Notes: a model not told the origin generated them from the sequence alone. Shown: positions 52,416 to 61,000, counted from the stretch's first letter. The stretch is DNA of 64,000 bases from Streptomyces taklimakanensis (GCF_009709575.1 NZ_WIXO01000001.1:2978001-3042000), one strand, 5' to 3'. Translations and numbers: made by a program.

Positions 52416-53719
52416 TGGCAGACCTGATCCCGGTCGTCTTAGCGCTGGTGGCGGTGGTCTGGCTGCTGGGTGGCGGCGAGTGGCTTCGCCGGCGGCGGCC
52501 GGATTGGCACTGGTACCTGACCGGCTACCCGCGCACCGCCGCGCGGGTGGTACTGACCTGGCGGAAGGTCGCACAGCTCAACGACCTGTCCGTCTCCTAC
52601 CGGCCGCCTCGGCGCGTGCTCGGCGCAGTGGTGGTCAAGGGCACGGCACTGCGCTCGACGCCTCCGCGGATCTCCTTCCCGTGCGCTCTGCCGAACGGCC
52701 TGTCGCTGCTGGTGCGGCTCCGCCCTGGGCAGACTCCGGCCCCGTTCGTGGAAGCGGCCGAAGCGCTGGCGCATGCCTGGGGCGTGCACAGTGCGCGGGT
52801 CACCTCCCCTCGGCGGGGCGTCGTGCTCATCACGGCGACGGCACACGATCCGCTCGATGATCCGCGCATGCCGGACGACACCGATCCGTCGTCGCTGCTG
52901 TCGGCGGTGGTCGGTGTGCTGGAGACCGGCCATGCGTGGGTGATGGACTTCCGGCGCGTACCGCACTGGCTGATCGTCGGGGCCACGCAGTCGGGCAAGT
53001 CCACGCTCCTGGCCCGGCTCGTCGCACAACTCGCGCCGCAGCCGGTCGCCCTGGTCGGTATCGACTGCAAGGGCGGCATGGAGCTGGGGTTGTTCGGGGA
53101 CCGACTGTCGGTGCTGACCACCTGTCGCCGTGAGGCGGTGGCCGTGCTGAGCGCGCTCGTCACCGACATGCAGGAGCGTATGCACCTGTGCCGCCGGGCC
53201 GGTGCCCGGTCCATCTGGGACCTGCCGGAGAAGTCGCGGCCGGTGCCCGTGGTGGTGATCGTCGACGAACTGGCGGAGCTGTATCTGACCAGCGGGTCGA
53301 AGGAGGACCGGGCGGAGGCCGAACAGTGTTCCAGTTACCTGCTGCGGCTGGCCCAGCTCGGCGCGGCCCTGGGGGTGCACCTGGTGGTCGCCGGACAGCG
53401 GGTCGGCTCCGACCTGGGGCCGGGCGTGACCGCGCTGCGGGCCCAGCTCACCGGACGCATCTGCCATCGGGTCAACGATCCCGGCACGGCGGAGATGACC
53501 CTGGGCGATCTCCACAAAGACGCCGTGATCGTCGCGCAGACCATCGGCACTGGACAGAAGGGTGTCGCGGTCACCACCGATGACACCGACGGCTGGGTGA
53601 GGGGCCGCTCGCACCTGACCACTCCGGACGAGGCGCGGCGCATCGCCGCGGAGCACGCGGGCATCGCTCCGCGCCTGCCCATCCTGACCGCCGCTCTGGA
53701 CGGGTGCGAGCAGGGATGA
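52415..53719 (+). CDS. FtsK/SpoIIIE-type DNA translocase (TraB/TraSA-like transfer protein)
   Basis: 434 aa from ATG 52415. It begins with one membrane helix (IPVVLALVAVVWLLGGGEWL). The motor has Walker A VGATQSGKSTLLARLV (Lys195), VALVGIDCKGGMELGLF and Walker B VVVIVDELAELYL. In Streptomyces conjugation a single such hexameric pump moves double-stranded DNA between hyphae. Codon 9 is TTA (52439-52441), the rare bldA-read leucine codon, so translation may be limited to developing cultures. It overlaps the next gene by ATGA. Confidence 0.9.
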   Translation: MADLIPVVLALVAVVWLLGGGEWLRRRRPDWHWYLTGYPRTAARVVLTWRKVAQLNDLSVSYRPPRRVLGAVVVKGTALRSTPPRISFPCALPNGLSLLVRLRPGQTPAPFVEAAEALAHAWGVHSARVTSPRRGVVLITATAHDPLDDPRMPDDTDPSSLLSAVVGVLETGHAWVMDFRRVPHWLIVGATQSGKSTLLARLVAQLAPQPVALVGIDCKGGMELGLFGDRLSVLTTCRREAVAVLSALVTDMQERMHLCRRAGARSIWDLPEKSRPVPVVVIVDELAELYLTSGSKEDRAEAEQCSSYLLRLAQLGAALGVHLVVAGQRVGSDLGPGVTALRAQLTGRICHRVNDPGTAEMTLGDLHKDAVIVAQTIGTGQKGVAVTTDDTDGWVRGRSHLTTPDEARRIAAEHAGIAPRLPILTAALDGCEQG

Positions 53720-53907
53720 CCGGCTCCCCCATCCCGCTGGTGGTGGTCCTCGGACTCGTCACCGTGCTCTTGGTCCGCTCCCGCGACATGCGGGCCTGGG
53801 AAGCGGCCGTAGTCGGCCTGTTCGGCTTCTACCTGGCCCTCACCCCAGTCCGGGACACCGTCCTGGCCGTCGTGGACTGGCTGTCCGGCGGCTTCCTCCA
53901 CACCTGA
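53716..53907 (+). CDS. Small membrane protein, spread/transfer-related
   Basis: 63 aa from ATG 53716, coupled to the transfer gene (ATGA). It has two hydrophobic stretches (IPLVVVLGLVTVLLV, AVVGLFGFYLALTPV). Small membrane proteins at this place in AICEs and plasmids are Spd-type proteins that help spread plasmid DNA within the mycelium; the assignment is by position. Confidence 0.65.
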   Translation: MTGSPIPLVVVLGLVTVLLVRSRDMRAWEAAVVGLFGFYLALTPVRDTVLAVVDWLSGGFLHT

Positions 53908-53932
53908 GACGACAAGGAAGAGAGAGCCGCTG

Positions 53933-54046
53933 ATGCCGATGCGCCGCGTGCGCTGCCCCATCTGCAAGGGCGAAGGCTCCCGGAAGACCTGGACCGGCCG
54001 CCGCCACCGCTGCCGCGTCTGCCGGGGCGCCGGAACCATCCGCTGA
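53933..54046 (+). CDS. Mini zinc-ribbon protein
   Basis: 37 aa from ATG 53933 (ATG 53939 possible), with GGAAGAGAGAG upstream. It has two CxxC pairs (RCPICKGEG and RCRVCRGAG) separated by 16 residues of basic sequence, a complete zinc-ribbon. Such very short proteins recur in Streptomyces AICEs between Spd and Rep genes. Function unknown, perhaps DNA or RNA binding. Confidence 0.65.
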   Translation: MPMRRVRCPICKGEGSRKTWTGRRHRCRVCRGAGTIR

Positions 54047-54086
54047 CCCGCCCACCATCACACCGATCCGTCAAGGAGTGATCGCC

Positions 54087-54173
54087 ATGGACGCAAGCCA
54101 CCCAGCCTCATCCATCCGAGCCGCTGCGGCGGCCCACCCCGGGAGGTCCCCACCATCACCGCCGAGTCCATGA
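54087..54173 (+). CDS. 28-codon leader reading frame coupled to rep
   Basis: ATG 54087 follows AAGGAGTG at good spacing and encodes MDASHPASSIRAAAAAHPGR then a Pro/Ser tail. Its stop TGA (54171-54173) overlaps the Rep start (ATGA). The rep start itself has no close ribosome site, so translation of this leader probably delivers ribosomes to rep. Confidence 0.55.
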   Translation: MDASHPASSIRAAAAAHPGRSPPSPPSP

Positions 54174-55612
54174 CCTCGGCTGACAGGCGCGCCGTGCTCG
54201 ACCGCGCGGCGCGCCTGCGCCATCTCTCCGGCGCCGAACGCGACATCATCCGCCTCGCCTCCGACCCGCTGTTCCCGCGCTGGCTGGAGCAGATCACCGC
54301 CACCGGCGGCTGCACACACCCCGTACACCTGGCGGGCTCCACCACCACCTACGACGCGCTCACCGGTGAAGTCCTGCACCACTACGACACCACGAACGAG
54401 CCGGGCGAGCGGCTGTCGGTCCGCTGCCGCAACCGCCGCTCCACCGTCTGCGCCCCCTGCTCCCGCCTCCACGCCGGGGACACCTTCCACCTGGTGCGCG
54501 CCGGACTGGTCGGCGGCAAGAACGTCCCCGACGACGTACGGGACCGGCCGCGGCTGTTCCTGACCCTGACCGCCCCCGGCTTCGGCCCGGTCCACCGCGC
54601 GACCGACGGCTCACCGTGCCGCCCCCGGCGGGCTGCCGACGAGTGTGAGCACGGGCGCCCGGCCGGCTGCCCGGCCGTGCACGACGCGTCCGATCCGCTC
54701 GTTGGCCAACCGATCTGCCCCGGCTGCTACGACTACTGCGGCCACGTGCTGTGGCACGCCTACACCGGGCGGCTGTGGAAGGCGTTCACCGACAACCTCT
54801 ACAACCACCTGGCCGCCCGTACCGGGCGCACCCGGACCGGGCTGCGCCGGGCGGTGCGCCTGTCCTACGCCAAGGTGGCCGAGTACCAGAAGCGCGCGGC
54901 CGTCCACGTCCATGCCGTGCTGCGCCTCGACGGCGCGGGCGGCCCGGCCATCGCGCCTCCGGCCTGGCTCGACGCCGACACCCTCACCCGTGCCGTGCAC
55001 ACCGCTGCGGCGGCCATCCGCCTGCCCACGGTCCACAGTGCCGCGCTCGGTGAGTACGTCCTGCGCTGGGGCACTCAGCTCGACGTCCGGCCGCTACGCG
55101 CCTTCGACGGCCCCGAAGGGCTGACCGACGACGCGGTCGCCGCATATGTGGCCAAGTACGTCACCAAGGGCGCCGCCGACACCGCCGCCGGCCTCGACCA
55201 CCGACTGACCGGCCCCGACGACCTGCACACCGCCCCGGTCTCCGCGCACATACGCACCCTCATGGCGACCTGCTGGCGCCTGGGCGGCCTGCCCGAACTG
55301 GAACCGCTGCGGCTGCGGGCCTGGGCCCACACCCTCGGCTACCGGGGCCACATCCTCACCAAATCCCGCGCCTACTCCACCACCTACGCGGCCCTGCGCG
55401 CCGAACGCGCCGAGTACGAACGGACCGCACAGGGCTCGGAGCTGTCCCCCGGCCCGGACACGGTCACCGATGCCCACTGGTGCTACGTCGGCTCCGGTCA
55501 CTCCCCCGGGGCCGCCCTCATCGCCGCGGGCATCGCAGAAGACCTGGCCCGGAACCGCGAGATCGCCCGTGCCGAGTTGGCAGCGGGCGACCTGGACGGT
55601 GGTGCGGGATGA
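54170..55612 (+). CDS. Replication initiator, RepSA-like rolling-circle type
   Basis: 480 aa from ATG 54170. The Rep fold shows RLFLTLTAPGFGPVHRATDG (motif 1), and an HUH-like motif AVHVHAVLRLDG (His246, His248), then YVAKYVTKGAADT with candidate catalytic Tyr. Cys pairs (RCRNRRSTVCAPCSRLH, CPGCYDYCGH) suggest zinc binding. RepSA-like proteins nick the AICE double-strand origin for replication of the excised form. The stop overlaps the next gene by ATGA. Confidence 0.87.
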   Translation: MTSADRRAVLDRAARLRHLSGAERDIIRLASDPLFPRWLEQITATGGCTHPVHLAGSTTTYDALTGEVLHHYDTTNEPGERLSVRCRNRRSTVCAPCSRLHAGDTFHLVRAGLVGGKNVPDDVRDRPRLFLTLTAPGFGPVHRATDGSPCRPRRAADECEHGRPAGCPAVHDASDPLVGQPICPGCYDYCGHVLWHAYTGRLWKAFTDNLYNHLAARTGRTRTGLRRAVRLSYAKVAEYQKRAAVHVHAVLRLDGAGGPAIAPPAWLDADTLTRAVHTAAAAIRLPTVHSAALGEYVLRWGTQLDVRPLRAFDGPEGLTDDAVAAYVAKYVTKGAADTAAGLDHRLTGPDDLHTAPVSAHIRTLMATCWRLGGLPELEPLRLRAWAHTLGYRGHILTKSRAYSTTYAALRAERAEYERTAQGSELSPGPDTVTDAHWCYVGSGHSPGAALIAAGIAEDLARNREIARAELAAGDLDGGAG

Positions 55613-55803
55613 GTCGTGGTTCCGACCGGAGAGCTGGCGAGGATTGGAGCGGGGGAGAGCGGGAGCCGACCGAGGAGGAGAAGGCGCGTGCGTGGATAGA
55701 ACACCACGTCCGCGAATCGCCCCCGTTCTCCGACGCTCAGTTGAAGCGCATGGGGGAGATCCTGGGTGTCATCCTCACTCGGAAGACCTCCACACCGGCC
55801 TGA
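55609..55803 (+). CDS. Small protein between rep and integrase
   Basis: 64 aa from ATG 55609, coupled to the rep stop. It is charged and helical (EPTEEEKARAWIEHHVRESP, QLKRMGEILGVIL). The last 29 bp overlap the convergent integrase gene. The place between rep and int is where an excisionase often lies in AICEs; with a serine integrase it could instead be a recombination directionality factor. Both are inferences. Confidence 0.65.
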   Translation: MSRGSDRRAGEDWSGGEREPTEEEKARAWIEHHVRESPPFSDAQLKRMGEILGVILTRKTSTPA

Positions 55804-57343
55804 GCAAGGTCACGTCGAAAGCCTTCTGCCCCTTGCCGCCGGGGACGGCGATGACGGCGTGAAGCGCGCTCTTGATCAGCTCGCGCTTCTGGGAGAGCGT
55901 CCGCGTCTCCCAGGATGCGGCGATGTCCTCCTCGGCGGACTCGGCTGCGGCCTTCTTCGCCAGGTACTCGGCCTGCTCGGCGCGCAGCCGCTTGATGCGC
56001 TCCTCGATGGCCGGGAGGTTGCGGAAGAAGGTCTCGTCATCGATTGCCTCATCCCCTTCCCCCTCCTGCCATCGGCGCTCCAGCTCCTTGCGGCTCCGGA
56101 TGGCGCGCTCAAGCTGGTCTTCCTTGCCCCATTCAGGGAGGTCCCTGGCCTTGCTGGCGGCCTGCTGCTCCAACTTCGCGATGACCAGGGCCTCGACGTA
56201 CTTGTCGGTCTTGTCACCGCGCTTGTACGTCCTGTTGCAACCGCCGTCCACGGTCTTCTTGCACATGTAGGCGTGCCGGTACTTCAACCAGTCGTTGGCC
56301 TTGATGCCGATCATCTTGTTGTTGCAGACCGTGCCGTCCTCCAGGACGTTGCCGCACCGCAGAATCCCGGTGAACAGGTACTTGTGAACGAGTCCGCCGC
56401 GCGGCAGCCCGGTGCCCTGCCCGCGCTCCCTGATAGTCGCCGTGACGGCGAACCACTCCTTGGGAGTGATGATCGGCTCCCACTCGCCGATGACGGGCTG
56501 ATCGTCACCGTCCCTGACCAACTCGCCCTTGATCTGGCGGTAGCCGCACAGCCGGGGGTTCAGGAGCACCTGCTTGACGGTCTGGTACTGGAAGGGGTTG
56601 CCGCGACTGGTGATGAAACCGGCTTCCTTCCACCGCCTGGTGATCTCCGAGATGGAGGCTCCGGCGACCACGTCCTTCACGGCCTGGCGGATCGCCTCGG
56701 CCTCGTCGAGGCGGAGCGAGACCTTGTCGTCGTCCCAGCCGAACGGGCGCCATGCGGCGACGGACTGGCCGCGGATCGCCCGGTTGCGGTGGCTGTTGCG
56801 CGCACGGCGCTGCTTCTTCCTGGTCTCCGCGAGCGACATCGCGACGCCGACCAGCCCCTTGATCTCGAACCCCTCGGCGTAGAGGTCCTGGAGACCGTTG
56901 GAGTCGTGATAGACGCGTCCCTCGTGGGCGGTGAACGCCTTGAGGTAGCGCTCCCAGTCGCCGGGGCGCCGGTACAGGCGGTCGTCGTTGACGGCCATCA
57001 CGCCGTGGATGGGGTAGCCCTCGGGCGTCTGCCCGGCGGCGAGATCCTTGACCAACTGCTCGAAGTCGTCGCGGACGATCCGCTCGTCGCTGGCGCTCTT
57101 GTCGTTGTCCGTGTAACGGCGGACGACCAGCCAACCGAACTGCCGCGCGTTGTCGGTCATCTCGCGGTGCTGGTCCTCGATGCCGTGCGCGTCCTTCATC
57201 CGGCCGTCGAACGAGATGCGCGCGTAGCAGACCACGCACTTGAGGTCCGGGTTCGCCGCGAGCATGGCGCGGACCTCGTCGACGGACGGCAGGCCCTCGG
57301 GGGCCCCTCGTAACTTGCTGATGATCTCTTCGCGTGACGACAC
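55775..57343 (-). CDS. int: Large serine recombinase (integrase)
   Basis: 522 aa using GTG 57343, which has AAGGGGG upstream; ATG 57412 would add 23 residues and lies 7 bp from the att core. Domains: N-terminal resolvase (VVCYARISFDGRMKDAHGIE with catalytic Ser, MAVNDDRLYRRPGDWERYLK), recombinase domain (FGWDDDKVSLRLDEAEAIRQ, QTVKQVLLNPRLCGYRQIKG), zinc-ribbon (LRCGNV, VCNNK, MCKK, GGCNR) and a C-terminal coiled coil. It cuts attP and attB with Ser-linked ends. It faces into the element from attR. Confidence 0.93.
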   Translation of the reverse strand: MSSREEIISKLRGAPEGLPSVDEVRAMLAANPDLKCVVCYARISFDGRMKDAHGIEDQHREMTDNARQFGWLVVRRYTDNDKSASDERIVRDDFEQLVKDLAAGQTPEGYPIHGVMAVNDDRLYRRPGDWERYLKAFTAHEGRVYHDSNGLQDLYAEGFEIKGLVGVAMSLAETRKKQRRARNSHRNRAIRGQSVAAWRPFGWDDDKVSLRLDEAEAIRQAVKDVVAGASISEITRRWKEAGFITSRGNPFQYQTVKQVLLNPRLCGYRQIKGELVRDGDDQPVIGEWEPIITPKEWFAVTATIRERGQGTGLPRGGLVHKYLFTGILRCGNVLEDGTVCNNKMIGIKANDWLKYRHAYMCKKTVDGGCNRTYKRGDKTDKYVEALVIAKLEQQAASKARDLPEWGKEDQLERAIRSRKELERRWQEGEGDEAIDDETFFRNLPAIEERIKRLRAEQAEYLAKKAAAESAEEDIAASWETRTLSQKRELIKSALHAVIAVPGGKGQKAFDVTLLRPVWRSSE

Positions 57344-57418
57344 GCGTGCCCCCTTGTCTGCGGTGACCTGCGGTGATGCATCCACCGTAGACCGTGTGGG
57401 GGCTCTGCTCATGTTCTT

Positions 57419-57430
57419 TTCGATGAAGAT
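57419..57430. other. attR: attR core of the integrative element
   Basis: TTCGATGAAGAT, identical to attL, followed at once by host thiC codons (CTCCCAGGACATCCG). It is 76 bp from the integrase start. Confidence 0.85.
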
Positions 57431-57563
57431 CTCCCAGGACATCCGTCGGGAGCACGGCGGCGACCTCGCCGCCGACGGGCTCGACCCGGAGGAGGGCATG
57501 CGGCGGAAGTCCGAGGAGTTCGCCGCGGCGGGCAACCGCGTCTACCTGCCCATCGCGGACTGA
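57420..57563 (+). pseudogene. thiC: Displaced native 3' end of thiC
   Basis: From 57420 the frame encodes SMKISQDIRREHGGDLAADG, then LDPEEGMRRKSEEFAAAGNR and VYLPIAD, the normal ThiC tail (47 residues), with host-like G/C third positions. It has no promoter or start of its own. Linked to 34671 it restores an uninterrupted chromosomal thiC. Its presence proves insertion in thiC rather than beside it. Confidence 0.93.
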
Positions 57564-57590
57564 ACGCCCGCCCGCTCCGATCGACGCTCG

Positions 57591-57625
57591 CGGTGCCCGC
57601 GATCGGTACTCCGTCGCGGGCACCG
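57591..57625. terminator. Native thiC terminator, now after the displaced tail
   Basis: A perfect 12-bp stem (57591-57602 with 57614-57625) and 11-base loop lies 28 bp after the native thiC stop and faces the convergent TPR gene. Confidence 0.82.
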
Positions 57626-57687
57626 CCGTCCGGGAGGAGGGGCCCGTCCGGCGCCGCTCGCGCTCCCGCGCCGTGCCGGGTGCCCTA

Positions 57688-58206
57688 CTACGCCCGCCCG
57701 GCCTCCCCGACCTCGTCGGTGAGGCCGCGGGCGTAGGCGGTCAGGGAGCGGCCGTAGCGGGGCAGGTGGGGCGCGAGGGCGGCGAGGGAGAGGGCGACGG
57801 CCTCCCGCTCCCGCCCGGCGTCGACCAGGGCCAGGGCCAGGAACGCGGCGACGGCGTCGTCCAATTCGTCCGATCCGGCGCTCCGTTCGGCGGTGAGCAG
57901 GGCGACGCTCTCCTGGACCCGGCCGAGATTGCGCAGGGTGCTGGCGAGTTGGATCGTCGCCTGGCGTCGCCGCCCCTCGGGCAGCCCGGCGTCCAGTGCC
58001 CGGCGGTAGAGCGGCGCGGCCTCCTCCTCGTGCCCCAGGGAGTCGTGGGCGGACGCCATCTCGTACAGGGCCACGGGGTCGTCCGGCGGCAGTTCGGCGA
58101 CCAACTCGTCCATGCGGGCGAGGAAGTCGGCGGGCTCGTGGTCGTCGAAGGCGGACCACAGCTCGTCGATCCGCCGCTCCCACTCCGCTTCCGTGGATGT
58201 CGTCAT
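57688..58206 (-). CDS. Tetratricopeptide repeat protein
   Basis: 172 aa from ATG 58206 (MTTSTEAEWERRIDELW), with GGGGAG upstream. Helical pairs match TPR units (PVALYEMASAHDSLGHEEEA, APLYRRALDAGL, TLRNLGRVQESVALL). It is likely a small TPR adaptor; no enzymatic domain. The same architecture is frequent in actinobacteria. Confidence 0.82.
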   Translation of the reverse strand: MTTSTEAEWERRIDELWSAFDDHEPADFLARMDELVAELPPDDPVALYEMASAHDSLGHEEEAAPLYRRALDAGLPEGRRRQATIQLASTLRNLGRVQESVALLTAERSAGSDELDDAVAAFLALALVDAGREREAVALSLAALAPHLPRYGRSLTAYARGLTDEVGEAGRA

Positions 58207-58273
58207 CTCCCCAGCATTCCAGCGTCCCGGCGCCGCCCGGTCCCGGTCGGTGAGTCGTGGGAGGGGTGCCGGC

Positions 58274-58816
58274 ATGATGCACGGCATGGTCCGCGACATG
58301 CCCGTCACCCGTGTCGTCTCCGTGGACGACGTCGAAGCGTTGACCGATCGTGTGCGGGAGAACCGCGCGTTCCTCGCGCCGTGGGAACCGGTGCGCGACG
58401 AGGCCTACTTCACCGTGGAGGGGCAGCGCGCCGTGCTGGAGGCACAACTCGACGCGTACGCGCGCGGGAGCATGGTGCCGCTGGTGATCGTCGACGAGGA
58501 CGACCGTCCCATCGGCCGGGTCAACCTCAACAACGTCGTCCGCGGTGCGTTCCAGTCGGCTGACCTCGGTTACTGGGTGAGCGAGTCGCACACCGGCCGC
58601 GGTATCGCCTCGGCGGCGGTGGCGGAGGCCGTCGAGGTGGCCTTCGGGAGACTCGGTCTGCACCGGCTCCAGGCGGGGACGCTCCTGCACAACACCGCCT
58701 CACAGCGGGTGCTCGCCCGCAACGGGTTCAGACCGTTCGCGGTGGCCCCCTCCTACCTCAGGATCGCGGGACAGTGGCAGGACCACGTCCTCTACCACCT
58801 GCTCGCACCGAGCTGA
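58274..58816 (+). CDS. GNAT acetyltransferase, RimJ/RimL-like
   Basis: 180 aa from ATG 58274, with GGAGGGG nine bases upstream; Met codons at 58286 and 58298 are alternatives. Family signs are RENRAFLAPWEPVRDEAYFT, RPIGRVNLNNVVRGAFQSAD, the CoA loop SHTGRGIASAAVAEAVEVAF and LLHNTASQRVLARNGF. RimJ-type enzymes acetylate N-terminal Ser or Ala of ribosomal proteins; the substrate here is not proven. It is divergent from the TPR gene. Confidence 0.88.
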   Translation: MMHGMVRDMPVTRVVSVDDVEALTDRVRENRAFLAPWEPVRDEAYFTVEGQRAVLEAQLDAYARGSMVPLVIVDEDDRPIGRVNLNNVVRGAFQSADLGYWVSESHTGRGIASAAVAEAVEVAFGRLGLHRLQAGTLLHNTASQRVLARNGFRPFAVAPSYLRIAGQWQDHVLYHLLAPS

Positions 58817-58911
58817 CCGCGGGAGCGGGTCCGGCATCGCCGAGCGAGGGCGCCGACGTGCCCGTCCGTACGGACGCGGGCGGCCACAGGGCCGGAAGGG
58901 GCCGGGAGAGA

Positions 58912-58936
58912 CCGGGGAGGGGACCGGTCCTCCCGG
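58912..58936. terminator. Possible hairpin terminator between convergent genes
   Basis: CCGGGGAGGGGACC and GGTCCTCCCGG form an imperfect stem with one bulge between the convergent acetyltransferase and lipoprotein genes. A 14-bp palindrome (CGTCCGTACGGACG, 58863-58876) lies nearby. Confidence 0.45.
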
Positions 58937-58952
58937 CATCGGTGCGGGCGGG

Positions 58953-59888
58953 TCAGCCGTCCGAGGAGGCCCGGGCGCCGTCGTTCCGCCCGCTCTGGCC
59001 GGCGAGCTTGTCGGTGACGTCGGCGGTCTTGTCGGCGGGCGGCGCGGAGACGTCCACCTCGGTGCCGAAGTCGCCGAACTCCATCACGGTACGGACCGTG
59101 GCGTCCTGCGGCTGCTCCTGGGCCTTGCCGGAGTCCTGCGGGCTCCGCGAGGACTGCGATCCGGTGGAGGCGTTGTCGAGGGAGATCTCGAACTGCTGTC
59201 GGCGGATGCGGTTCTGCTCGTCGAGCCAGAGGTCCATCGGCAGGGACTCCCCGAGCTGCTGCCGGAGCCGCTCGCCCCGGGCGTCGTCCTCGCCGGCCAG
59301 TTCCTCGACGTCGACGGTCACGCGGTAGTGGGTGGTGTTGACGCCGTCGATCTTCTCCGTGCCCAGGCGCTTGGCGTCGTCGTCGGAGAGGGCCTTGGTG
59401 TAGTCGACGGCCCGGGCCGGGTTCTCGAGCCGGACACCGCCCACGGTGCCGTTCCGGGCGGCGACCTCACGCAGGTCCACCTTGATCCACGGCTTGTCGG
59501 CGGAGAGCTTCTCGCGCAGGGCGGCGGGCAGCTTCTGATAGAGGGTCTGGTCGACGATGCGCTGCTCGACGCGCTCTCCGCCCATCTCGATCGTCATGTC
59601 GCTGGTGCCGTCGGACAGGTCGATGGTGCCGTTGCCGGTGGCGGTCTGCTGCCGGCCGCCGACGGTGGCGTCCACCTTCATCGTCATCGCGGCGGTCTCG
59701 GCGGCGACGGTCTTCTCGTGGGCCGTCCGTACCACCTCGGCGGCGTCGTTCCGCTCCTCGGCGCCGGTTCCGGCGGCCTTCTCGCCGGTCCCGTCCTCCT
59801 CGCTCCCGCATCCGGCCAGTGCCGTGCCGGCCAGCAGTCCGGCGGCCAGTACCGCACCCGTCCTGGTCCGACGTGAAACGCGCGCCAT
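58953..59888 (-). CDS. Lipoprotein of the LppX/LprG-like group
   Basis: 311 aa from ATG 59888. A signal peptide ends in the lipobox LAGTALAGC, so Cys27 should be lipid-anchored outside the membrane. The mature part has repeated beta strands (AMTMKVDATVGGRQQTATGN, DMTIEMGGERVEQRIVDQTL, THYRVTVDVEELAGEDDA), matching actinobacterial LppX_LprAFG-like or YcnI-like lipid-binding folds. Its role is unknown; transport of lipids is typical for relatives. Confidence 0.8.
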   Translation of the reverse strand: MARVSRRTRTGAVLAAGLLAGTALAGCGSEEDGTGEKAAGTGAEERNDAAEVVRTAHEKTVAAETAAMTMKVDATVGGRQQTATGNGTIDLSDGTSDMTIEMGGERVEQRIVDQTLYQKLPAALREKLSADKPWIKVDLREVAARNGTVGGVRLENPARAVDYTKALSDDDAKRLGTEKIDGVNTTHYRVTVDVEELAGEDDARGERLRQQLGESLPMDLWLDEQNRIRRQQFEISLDNASTGSQSSRSPQDSGKAQEQPQDATVRTVMEFGDFGTEVDVSAPPADKTADVTDKLAGQSGRNDGARASSDG

Positions 59889-60026
59889 GCGTGGTTCTCC
59901 CTCGGTGTCGCGAAGTCGTACTCGTCCGTCGCTCCACGCGTTTCCGGTCGCATCCTGGTCAACCGATGAAAAATGGACAGTTCCGTCAAGGGGGGCACGG
60001 CCGGGGTCGGTCGGGGCGGGGGAGGT

Positions 60027-60887
60027 TCAGGCGGTGAACTCCTCGCCGTTCGCCGGGACTCCGACGCCGCGCCAGGTGAAGGGGACACCGCGTGCCGTGT
60101 ACGGGTCGGCGGCGTCCATCAGTTGGAAGTGCAGGTGCGGTTCGGTGGAGTTGCCGCTGTTGCCGACCCGGGCGATCACCTGGCCGGTGCGCACCCGCTC
60201 GCCTTCGCGGACCTCCGCCGAGCCGCGCCCGAGGTGGGCGTAGAGGGCGTAGGTGCCGTTGCCGAGGTCGAGGACCAGGTGGTTGCCGACGATGGCGCCG
60301 ACTCCGGCCGTGTCGCGGAGGGAGGCTTCGAGGAAGAAGAACGGCAGGGCGGGGAAGGAGTTGCGGCTGAGGTGGTCGCGGCGGCCGTCCCGCACCCGTA
60401 CGACCGTGGCGTCGGCGACGGCGAGCACCGGCTCCCCGAAGGCGGGGAAGGCACCGTTGCGGCGGGCGGGCGGCCACCAGCCGAAGGCCGGACGGACCCG
60501 CTCCCCCTCCCCCGACTCCCGGAGGACGTCGATGGCGTACGCCTGTCCGTAGGCCCGGACACCGTGGCTGGGCACCTTGTCCGCCGGGCTGTTGAGGGCG
60601 CTCCAGCGGCCGGTGACCGGGGGCGCGACCTCCACGGGGCCGGGCTCGGTCCCGCCGCCGTTCCGGGTGACGAGCCACCGCAGCGGCTCCGTGGACAGCG
60701 CGACCGCGGCGGCGACGAGCAGCACCGGGCCGGGGACGCCGGGGCCCAGGTCGAGGACGTCGGAGACGACATCGGTCAGGACGAGCACCACGGTCAGCCC
60801 GTACAGCCAGGGCCGCAGCCACCGGACGGCGGCGACCGCGACGACGCGGGCCGTACCGGTGGTGCCGGGCCTGCGGGACTCGGGCAT
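60027..60887 (-). CDS. Membrane-anchored M23 family metallopeptidase
   Basis: 286 aa from ATG 60887, with AGGAG upstream. Two N-terminal hydrophobic helices (LYGLTVVLVLTDVVSDVL, GPVLLVAAAVALS) precede the LytM/M23 domain: YAIDVLRESGEG, GNHLVLDLGNGTYALYAHLG and the zinc site EPHLHFQLMD. M23 enzymes cut peptidoglycan cross-bridges. The typical first His of the Hx3D motif appears to be replaced by QAYAIDV, so the activity is uncertain. Confidence 0.82.
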   Translation of the reverse strand: MPESRRPGTTGTARVVAVAAVRWLRPWLYGLTVVLVLTDVVSDVLDLGPGVPGPVLLVAAAVALSTEPLRWLVTRNGGGTEPGPVEVAPPVTGRWSALNSPADKVPSHGVRAYGQAYAIDVLRESGEGERVRPAFGWWPPARRNGAFPAFGEPVLAVADATVVRVRDGRRDHLSRNSFPALPFFFLEASLRDTAGVGAIVGNHLVLDLGNGTYALYAHLGRGSAEVREGERVRTGQVIARVGNSGNSTEPHLHFQLMDAADPYTARGVPFTWRGVGVPANGEEFTA

Positions 60888-61000
60888 CGGGCGTTCTCCT
60901 TCCCCGGGAGGAGTCGTTCGGGTCTCTCCCCCGGTGGCGTGGCCGAGGCGTTCGGCGCGGGTGCGTCGGTGAGGGCGGCGCGGCGGTGTCCGGCGGGCGG

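Noticed and set aside
59866-59880. ACGTGAAAC resembling half a parS site
   Set aside because: Only one arm of the palindrome is present and it lies in the lipoprotein coding start.
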